Of a stretch of DNA of 40,000 nt, positions 32,672-40,000 are shown one piece after another. Below the pieces are notes generated by a model. The model ran no database searches and was not told where the DNA came from. It saw only the letters and a list, made by a program, of their open reading frames with translations. Source of the stretch: Tubiluchus corallicola (taxonomy: Eukaryota; Priapulida; Priapulimorpha; Priapulimorphida; Tubiluchidae); assembly GCA_030141605.1 (NCBI GenBank), contig JAQGDQ010000631.1:55001-95000 (forward strand), read 5' to 3'. Every line of letters begins with the position of its first letter. Position 1 is the first letter of the stretch. The translations under genes and the position numbers were made by a program.

Positions 32672-34812
32672 TTATAGTTAAAACACTTCAACTTTATTAA
32701 ACTTTTAATTTACATAGTTAAAAATCATGTCAAACGTTCGTACAGAGCTACTGTTGTCATCATCAGTGGTAAATTTTGACAAACATACGACTAGTTTATG
32801 TACTCAGAGTCTACAGCATAGAAAATTATGCACTAATTAAGCATTTTAACAAAAGCCAAATAGGTAATGAATAAGTAGACCAGTGAAACAGAAATTGATA
32901 TAGTAAGATATGCATGCAAATAACTTGGATTAATTAATAAAAGAAATCTTATCTATTTACCCCAATAAGCTTTCACTTAATGTACAAAGCAGTTCAATTC
33001 AAAAAACTTTATTCTTGAACACTTAGCTGTTTGTTACTGCATCATTTTTTACTGGTCTGCTTAATCACTACGTATTTGGCTTTTTGTAAATACATAATTA
33101 GTGCACAATTTACTGTATCAATTTCTTTTCTACTGGTAGGCTTAATCATTACCTATTTGGCTTCTGTTAAAAACATAATTAGTACATAATTTACAGTATA
33201 AACTTCTTTTCTACCGGTCTGCTTAATCATTACCTATTTGACTTCTGTTAAATACATAATTAGTACATAATTTACAGTATAAACTTCTTTTCTACCGGTC
33301 TGCTTAATCATTATCTATTTGGCTTTTTTTTGTTTTTTTTTTGTTGTTTTTTTTGGTTTTTTTTTTTTTTTTGTAAATACATAATTAGTACATAATTTAC
33401 TGTATAAACTTCTTTTCTACCGGTCTGCTTAATCATTATCTATTTGGCTTTTTGTAAATACATAATTAGTGCATAATTTACTGTATAAACTTCTTTTCTA
33501 CCGGTCTGCTTAATCATTATCTATTTGGCTTTTTGTAAATACATAATTAGTGCATAATTTATTGTATAAACTTCTTTTCTACCGGTCTGCTTAATCATTA
33601 CCTATTTGGCTTTTTGTAAATACATAATTAGTGCATAATTTACTGTATAAACTTCTTTTCTACCGGTCTGCTTAATCATTATCTATTTGGCTTTTTGTAA
33701 ATACATAATTAGTGCATAATTTACTGTATAAACTTCTTTTCTACCGGTCTGCTTAATCATTATCTATTTGGCTTTTTGTAAATACATAATTAGTGCATAA
33801 TTTACTGTATAAACTTCTTTTCTACCGGTCTGCTTAATCATTATCTATTTGGCTTTTTGTAAATACATAATTAGTACATAATTTACTGTATAAACTTCTT
33901 TTCTACCGGTCTGCTTAATCATTATCTATTTGGCTTTTTGTAAATACATAATTAGTACATAATTTACTGTATAAACTTCTTTTCTACCGGTCTGCTTAAT
34001 CATTATCTATTTGGCTTTTTGTAAATACATAATTAGTGCATAATTTCATCATAAAACTTCTTTTCTACCGGTCTGCTTAATCATTACCTATTTGGTTTTT
34101 GTAAATACATAATTAGTGCATAATTTACTGTATAAACTTCTTTTCTACCGGTCTGCTTAATCATTATCTATTTGGCTTTTTGTAAATACATAATTAGTAT
34201 AATTTACTGTATAAACTTCTTTTCTACCGGTCTGCTTAATCATTATCTATTTGGCTTTTTGTAAATACATAATTAGTACATAATTTACTGTATAAACTTC
34301 TTTTCTACCGGTCTGCTTAATCATTATCTATTTGGCTTTTTGTAAATACATAATTAGTACATAATTTACTGTATAAACTTCTTTTCTACCGGTCTGCTTA
34401 ATCATTATCTATTTGGCTTTTTGTAAATACATAATTAGTACATAATTTACTGTATAAACTTCTTTTCTACCGGTCTGCTTAATCATTATCTATTTGGCTT
34501 TTTGTAAATACATAATTAGTGCATAATTTACTGTATCAATTTCTTTTCTACAGGTCTGCTTATTCATTACCTATTTGGCTTTTTGTAAATACATAATTAG
34601 TGCATAATTTATTGTATCAATTTCTTTTCTACATGTCTGCTTATTCATAACCTATTTGACTTTCTGTTAATACATAATTAGTTCACAATGTTCAATACTG
34701 CAGGCTCTGCCTACATAAACTGGTTGTTCGTTCGCAAGAATTTACCACTGACGATGGCAGCAGTACCTATGTCGAAACGTTTGACGTAATTTTAACTATG
34801 TAAATTAAAAGC
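32672..34812. mobile_element. foldback or Penelope-like element filled by an 81-bp array
   Basis: Arms of about 200-235 bp are inverted copies: 32672-32905 and about 34612-34812. Shared blocks include TTTTAATTTACATAGTTAAA, GTCAAACGTT, CATC(A/G)TCAGTGGTAAATT, TAGTTTATGTA or CAGTTTATGTA, and one array unit facing the other way (ACCTATTTGGCTTTTGTTAA on the - strand of 32824-32905). Each arm holds a hammerhead-like CTGA(C/T)GA ... GAA(A)CGTTTGAC motif. Inverted terminal repeats with hammerhead-type motifs occur in Penelope-like elements; a foldback DNA transposon is the alternative. No target duplication could be fixed and no reverse transcriptase is present. Confidence 0.55.
32990..34690 (+). 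repeat. 81-bp tandem array, about 20 units
   Basis: Units contain CTACCGGTCTGCTTAATCAT, TATCTATTTGGCTTTTTGTA, AATACATAATTAGTGCATAA and TTTACTGTATAAACTTCTTT. Central units are nearly identical and edge units are diverged, a sign of unequal exchange. One unit at about 33327-33375 carries a roughly 50-bp T-rich insertion. GCATAAT/ACATAAT variants occur in runs. Confidence 0.95.
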
Positions 34813-35200
34813 TGTAACAAAGCTGTGACGTTTTAACTACAAATATTAAATTTATTTTCATAAAGACTCTAACGAGTTGTAGCTTAAAATAAGCAATTTT
34901 ATTTAGTCTTTCCACAAAAAATTTATTAGACAAATAAAATAAATCTTCATTTTATATCGTAGACATATAATAATATTTACAGAAGATAGGCTAGCATATA
35001 AGCAAAACCACAAATTACTACAACAGGTATAGGCCTACATATATATATTAAGTACGTACATATATATTCTGTATTGACATATTTGCTGTAACAATAGCAA
35101 TCAAAGTGATTGAGCAACATACTTACAACATAATATGTAAAACAGAAAGTGTTAAAGAATAGAATCTGACTTATCTAACAAGAAACATGTTATTCAGCGT
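34813..35200. other. non-coding, no feature seen
   Basis: AT-rich sequence with no exon or repeat that I can support. Confidence 0.35.
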
Positions 35201-35272
35201 AAGTACTCAACGTTATCCAAGTACTCAACGTTATCCAAGTACTCAACATAATCCAAGTACTCAACGTTATCC
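35201..35272 (+). repeat. 18-bp tandem repeat, 4 units
   Basis: Four units of AAGTACTCAACGTTATCC, the third with two substitutions (CATAATCC). Confidence 0.95.
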
Positions 35273-35624
35273 ACACACTATATGAATTTTTTTTAAATAA
35301 TGTTTGTTCTTTTTGCAATTAAATACACGTGTTCGGCGATAAAATGGACAAAATTTACCAAATGCGCCAAGATATGGACTCGTGTGCAACTGCAGTTGGT
35401 ACGTCGTAAAATTTATGGGCCATTCAAATAGTTTTATTTCCGTCATTTTATAATATAAAAAGCTCACGAGTTCAAACCCATAAATGGTTTTATGATTTTA
35501 TGTTCTCTTTATGAAAAATGCTTCAGTTATATTTTTTGTTACACTTCGTCAAAAAGTTTATTGTCTGAGTGAACTAATTCATTTGTGATCAAATACTGAA
35601 CTTTCAGCGTGAGGTTAATATCAA

Positions 35625-35700
35625 TTACAATAAGAACGCCGCTTTGTAATGGCAGAAGGTCTAGGGTTCGAATCTCAGTGGAAGTGCCATACTTTTTCAG
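35625..35700 (+). other. tRNA-derived SINE fragment, Thr-TGT-like
   Basis: GCCGCTTTGTAATGGC resembles an anticodon arm with TGT in the loop and is followed at proper spacing by GGGTTCGAATCTCAG, a B-box and T-arm. The D-arm and acceptor stem are not recognisable, so it is a tRNA-like relic and not a gene. The - strand frame across it (STEIRTLDLLPLQSG) resembles the spurious peptides commonly read from tRNA-derived SINEs in animal genomes. Confidence 0.4.
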
Positions 35701-36243
35701 ACTTTTTAATTTAGCAGTGCTTTTGTGCATTTGTATGATGTACATTCTGGCTCTCGACGACAGCACTTATGTTTAATGTAGACGCCTATGACGGGACCGG
35801 TACCTAGTTGATTCTCAAGGTCAATCCCCTAAAACGAAACACTAGGCACGCAGATATGACTAAGTTACGTTCCTAGACGTTTAAGCAATATATTCTCCTC
35901 GATAAGAATTTGGTGAATGGGGTAGTAAGAAAAATGACTCATCCATTTACTACTTAGGCCTAGTGTTGCTTAACTTCACGGCCAAGTACATGCCTCTCCC
36001 TCCCCTTGAAAAATTACTCTCAGACGTTCTGAAATAATATTAACAAAGTGATTTAATTCCATTCCACATAAATTCCAGTACGTATAAATTACATTATGAT
36101 GATTATGCTGATAATACAAAGGTGATTCGATGCATTATCAACATAGTTATTAGAATGTCTTTATACGGAAGAGTTATTTTCCTGGTTCGTGACTTGAATT
36201 TGAAACGGTAAAAATTCCAATCGTTTTACTTTCTACTGTGGAT
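35701..36243. other. non-coding, no feature seen
   Basis: No exon, TIR or tandem repeat is recognised. Confidence 0.35.
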
Positions 36244-36750
36244 ATCTAGAGCAGGGGTGTGCAAATTGCGGCCCACCGAGTGAATTTGTGCGGCCTGCGA
36301 AGAGATTTGTCAACCTAATGAAAGTGCGGCCCGCACTTTGAATTGAGTGTATTGAGTGTATCCAGCTGAAGTCCGTGCCACGATCCCAAAGATAGTGCGG
36401 GTAGTTTTTTCTACTAGATCGGATGCCATTAACCCTTACAAGACGGTTGTAGCTTAATGTCACTGTACTACACAGACTGTGTGATACACATTACTAATAT
36501 ACATTGTAATGAAATTACCACGATCTGTAGTGAAAGTATAAATATATGGTTTGTAATATAAATTTTAATAACTTCTAAAATAGTTTCTTGAGTGTAGTGT
36601 TAATGATGTACGCAGGTCGGATGCAAAAAAATCGTTATTAGGCCTTTCTGTACTTGGCTGCTTGATCAAACTGCCTGTGGCCCGCAAGAATTGCGGGAAA
36701 GTTTAATGTGGCCCGGCTAGTCAGATAATTTGCACACCCCTGATCTAGAG
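36244..36750. mobile_element. hAT MITE 1 (CAGGGGTGTGCAAA ends)
   Basis: The element spans 36252-36742 (491 bp), with ends CAGGGGTGTGCAAATT and AATTTGCACACCCCTG, a perfect 16-bp inverted repeat (the left end is followed by GCGGCCC, the right preceded by GATAATTTG). Perfect 8-bp duplications ATCTAGAG lie at 36244-36251 and 36743-36750. Subterminal GCGGCCC, GTGCGGCC and GTGGCCCG motifs repeat inside, as in hAT transposase-binding regions. No transposase frame is present. Confidence 0.93.
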
Positions 36751-36954
36751 TGAAATGAGGCGGAAAATACAGCGCGTGGCTAAACCGTCAAACAAAATTA
36801 CGGCTTAGTACAGTACATACATCTTCGTTGCATAACTTAGCAGGCGGAAAATTTTCATTTATGAATAAGAATTTTAAAGATCACGAATTTACGATAGATA
36901 ATCCTTCTTCTACGCTGCTAAGGTTTGTTTCGTAATAGCATGCTTTCCAGAAAA

Positions 36955-37367
36955 CTGCTAACTAGGGTTGAGCATTCTCTACCAGAAAGCGAATTCGAAT
37001 CGAACGGAATTTGTGACTTTCGAATTCGAATCTAACCGAACTTCAGTGTTTCGAATTCGAACCGAATTCGAATTGAGATCGAAAGATTTTCGAACCACCA
37101 GCAAAAATTAGTCTTACAAAGATCATGCATATCACTAGATTTTGTTCTGCAATGAAACGACTAGTAATTTGTTTTAAAATTGTGTGCAGAAATCACAGGT
37201 AAATTATGCTAATTGCATGATGTTTCGATCGTTTTAATGATCAGGAACATGTGTGATTGAAGTGCTGAATTATTCGTGTCTACAGTTTTGGATTCCAATC
37301 GAGTTCGAACTAACAAAAACTCGTTCGACTCGAATTCGAGCGTTCGATGCTCACTCCTACTGCTAAC
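36955..37367. mobile_element. hAT MITE 2 (TAGGG/AG ends, TTCGAATTCGAA subterminal repeats)
   Basis: The element spans 36963-37359 (397 bp), starts TAGGGTTGAGCAT and ends ATGCTCACTCCTA, with 8-bp duplications CTGCTAAC at 36955-36962 and 37360-37367. TTCGAATTCGAA-type palindromes are clustered at both subterminal regions. TAGGG-like termini with 8-bp duplications fit the Ac branch of hAT. It has no coding capacity. Confidence 0.9.
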
Positions 37368-37631
37368 TGCAGTCGACACCATGAAATTTAAAACTGGAGT
37401 CGAAATTCAGGAAGTTTGAAAATCGTCAGTATGGTTTTCGTTTTTCTGCACCAGGTAGCCACCTGCACGTATCCTTAGTATTTTAAGTTGCTGGTAAGAT
37501 CTTGTGCGTGAGGTTAAACCGTTAAACGAATTTCTAACCTGGCACAGTATATACCTCTTCGTTGTTTCCACACTTGGCATGCGGAAACTTTTAGTTTGTG
37601 AATAAGAATCTTCAACAAGACGAATTTATGA

Positions 37632-38319
37632 TAGATAAACAGGGTGCATAAGATTATGGATATGTATAAAATAAATAAAATAGCTTATTTTATGGATTTT
37701 TGAAACTTTATTTTATGGATATCAATAAAATAAGAAATAGACTATATCTGGAACGAGATGCCCAGGGGGAAATCAATTAAAAAGTAAAAACAGGAGTGCT
37801 TGAAACGTGTTTTTAAACACGCAGAACTTAGTTTTAATTTTATCGGTTTCCTTTTAATTTTATCGGTTTCATATCACTTCAAATTTAGTCAAATTTTACG
37901 AGACAATGCCTTGTAATTCATCACTTCAGTTCAAATAATTCGTCTATTAAACAGACACTCTACAGAGAGTACGTCTCTGGTGGCTGGGTCTCTCTCAGCT
38001 ATTTTCAGACCGAACTCCAGCTCATGCTTTGGTTGAAACTTCGCCATCTTGATAACAAAAAGACAATGAGAAAAAAAACAATGTAAAATGGCAAATCCGG
38101 AAATTCGCTTTTGTTGGTTTGTTTTCTTTCTCTTTCTCTCCTTCTAACGTTCGTTTTCAGTGTTGCCAATGCTTACAACTCGTTACTTTGTACAAAAAAT
38201 CACAAAAATTTTTTTTTTATTTTATGCATTTCTTATTTTATGGATTTTTCAAATTTTATTTTATGGATTTTTGGTCTTATTTTATGGATATCCATAATCT
38301 TATGCAGCCTGTAAATAAA
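37632..38319. mobile_element. hAT-like MITE 3 (CAGGGTGCATAAGATTATGG ends)
   Basis: The element spans 37640-38311 (672 bp). The ends match over about 24 bp (CAGGGTGCATAAGATTATGG against CAGGCTGCATAAGATTATGG read inward on the - strand) with one difference. TAGATAAA (37632-37639) and TAAATAAA (38312-38319) are 8-bp duplications with one mismatch. Several copies of TTATTTTATGGAT lie near both ends in opposite orientation, likely subterminal protein-binding repeats. Short frames at 38111-38337 are not genes. Confidence 0.85.
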
Positions 38320-38876
38320 CCTCCTTCTATGCTGTAAGGGTGTCTATTGTAATAGCGTAATAGCGTGATTTCCAGGAAACTGTTGATTGCAGTCGACACG
38401 TCGCAATTTAAAGCTGGTTCAAATTATTACTAGTCGAAATTCAGCCGGTTTGTCAACTAGAAAAGCGTCCGTCTGGTTTTCGTTTTTCCGCACCAGGTAG
38501 AGCCACCTGCACGTATTCTTAGAAATACATTTGAATTTGCTGATAAGGTTTTGCGTGAGGTTAAACCGTTGAACGAATTTCCATTCTAGTACAGTACACC
38601 CTTCTTTGTTGTCTGCACATTTAGCATACTGTAGCTGACACGGGGAAAATTTTGGTTTTTGAATAAGAATTTACAAAATTTCGAATTCATGACAAATAAC
38701 CCTTCTTGTCTCTGTAAGGGCGTGTATTGTAATAAAAGTGCTAACTGCAGTCCACACGTTGCAATTTAAAACTGATTCAAATTATTACTAGTCGAAATTC
38801 AGCAATTTGTCAGTTTGAGAAGCGTCCGTCTGGTTTTCGTTTTTCTGCACCAGGTAGAGCCACCTGCACGTATCCG

Positions 38877-39559
38877 AGAAAATGAAATCTAAGACTGTTT
38901 TGTCTGGTAGAATTGTTGATGAGATGGTTGCTCCATTACTTTAAAGGAAAATTAAAGGAAACTTTTAATACTAGCTGTTGTATTGACTTTTGAGTTTCTG
39001 CAAAAAAGAAGCTAATGTATTGGCTTTGGTTTTGAAACAATTAAAAATATTAGTTAAAGGACAAGAAAAGGGTACCTAAAGTAGGTTTCAGAAAGATCGT
39101 GTTAAAAAACTATATTACTTTACAGCATTTTTATGCGTATATCGTACTCGTGTTGAAAGGAATTTTTGTTTGCTTGCATTTTAAATCTCCATCAAGACTG
39201 TTTCGATGGCGCCATTACATGACGTCATATACGCACAACGTATATCAGAGGAAGAAAAGGAAATGTTAAATTATGTCCGAAGAAAATTCCATGCAAAGCT
39301 ATGTTACTTAGCATTTTGCTTACCTACTTGAAAGACTTATGTAACTAGAAATTGTTAATTATTTAGAAGGTTTTTATCATTGATAAAATATCATTGAATC
39401 ACCCGCCAGGGTGCGCCACTCACGAACCAAAAACGGATTTTTAATCTTACTGACAAGATACAGTAATTGAAAATTTTTACTTAATTACTGACATGTGCGC
39501 TACGAACGCTCTGATTATGTTTTCAAATTTCTAAACTTGTTTGAAACGACCTACCATTA
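38877..39559. other. non-coding, no feature seen
   Basis: AT-rich sequence. A CRE palindrome TGACGTCA lies at 39220-39227 just after GATGGCGCCATTAC. No exon is recognised. Confidence 0.35.
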
Positions 39560-39690
39560 AAATGGCGCTTAACAGTCCTGGCGAGAGTTTAAACTTATAA
39601 GTTCTAGGCAGCGTTACTGCCAACGCAAGTCCTGCCTGCAAAAAGGCAGTATGTAAGCTCTATGTAAGTGGAGTATTTTCTTGTGCTTCA
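39560..39690 (+). repeat. dispersed repeat, copy B
   Basis: This is the second member of the repeat at 28345-28490, same orientation, sharing GAGTTTAAA, CAGCGTTACTGC, CGCAAGTCCTGC and TGTAAG. Confidence 0.55.
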
Positions 39691-40000
39691 TGTCGACATA
39701 GATTCAGTTGATCATGTTTAAGACAACACTGATATACCACTAAATGAAATTGCTTTAGCTGCTAACAGCCGCACCACGCAACTTAACTGTACTATAGATT
39801 TAATTGTCACGCATGCGCACACACTTGTGCGTCTATGCGCATGCGCGGCAGTTAATGTAGACAGGAACCCTATTCTCAATATCAGTAATCAATTATAAGT
39901 TTTTTATTGCTTGAGCGAATGTTGTTCAACTGCTTAAAGCTTTTCGTTTTTTGTTTGCTTTCCGAATTTTTGCTTGTATTACAGTTCTCTTCGCAGCTGG
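39691..40000. other. window end, GC-palindromic NRF1-like sites
   Basis: CACGCATGCGCACAC (about 39810) and TATGCGCATGCGCGGC (about 39834) match the NRF1 core. No gene start is recognised inside the window, although such sites often sit in promoters. Confidence 0.35.

Larger units (their letters stand above)
36760..38876 (+). repeat. about 350-bp tandem repeat, 3 units, split by two MITEs
   Basis: Three units share GGTTAAACCGTTAAACGAAT-type sequence, a GAATAAGAATT block, CTGCAGTCGACAC, TCTGGTTTTCGTTTTTCTGC and ACCAGGTAGAGCCACCTGCA. Approximate units are 36760-37470, 37471-38516 and 38517-38876. The first is broken by the 36963-37359 element and the second by 37640-38311; removing these leaves 305-375 bp each. 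The third unit has no insert and gives the empty-site sequence for both. No coding frame is conserved. Confidence 0.8.

Noticed and set aside
35625-35700. tRNA-Thr (TGT) gene
   Set aside because: Only the anticodon-arm and T-arm portions are recognisable. The D-arm and acceptor stem do not pair.
38111-38337. Two small hydrophobic frames at 38.1-38.3 kb
   Set aside because: They lie in the T-rich subterminal repeats of a MITE and translate its TTATTTTATGGAT motifs.

Overview
The window reads as nuclear DNA from a metazoan, most likely a marine invertebrate. It is AT-rich and intron-bearing. It carries degenerate TTAGGG-type repeat and many animal-type transposable elements (piggyBac, hAT, non-LTR retrotransposon tails, a 5S rRNA-headed SINE, Penelope-like motifs). 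I cannot resolve the phylum from sequence alone. No prokaryotic-style operons or complete RNA genes are present.

Only two convincing protein-coding exons of host genes are visible, both on the + strand. One is a secreted or GPI-anchored leucine-rich-repeat protein (12979-14178), preceded by a splice acceptor. The other is a type II Golgi carbohydrate sulfotransferase of the HNK-1ST/CHST8-14 family (25796-27265), in one exon. Both belong to the secretory pathway and cell surface, but nothing shows that they act together.

The rest is repeat-rich. Layout: (CT)n at 352-745; two abutting TIR elements 1100-1530; a compound GATA/GGTA/GACA microsatellite 1885-2158; a piggyBac-type element 3887-8700 filled by about 170 copies of a 24-bp repeat; a LINE 3' end with an (ACT)n tail 9240-10060; a 5S-headed SINE with a perfect 14-bp duplication 10339-10869; a foldback element 11356-11657; a 72-bp array 11970-12807 just upstream of the LRR exon; telomere-like repeat and a 67-bp array 14450-16665; several LINE 3' ends with microsatellite tails 17730-24670; oppositely oriented copies of a dispersed element at 20605-21850 and 22300-22750; a second, short piggyBac copy 23219-24026; a hAT-like element 29092-30011 containing a (GA)n tract; paired hammerhead-like motifs 30118-30222; a candidate solo LTR 31451-31796; a foldback element 32672-34812 filled by an 81-bp array; and three hAT-type MITEs between 36252 and 38311, two of them nested in a roughly 350-bp tandem repeat.

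The strongest theme is that tandem arrays here sit inside transposable elements. In two cases the window also holds a second, unexpanded copy of the same element (piggyBac: about 170 units against 2; the 20.6/22.7-kb element: about 8 units against 1). It therefore preserves before-and-after states of satellite birth inside mobile DNA.
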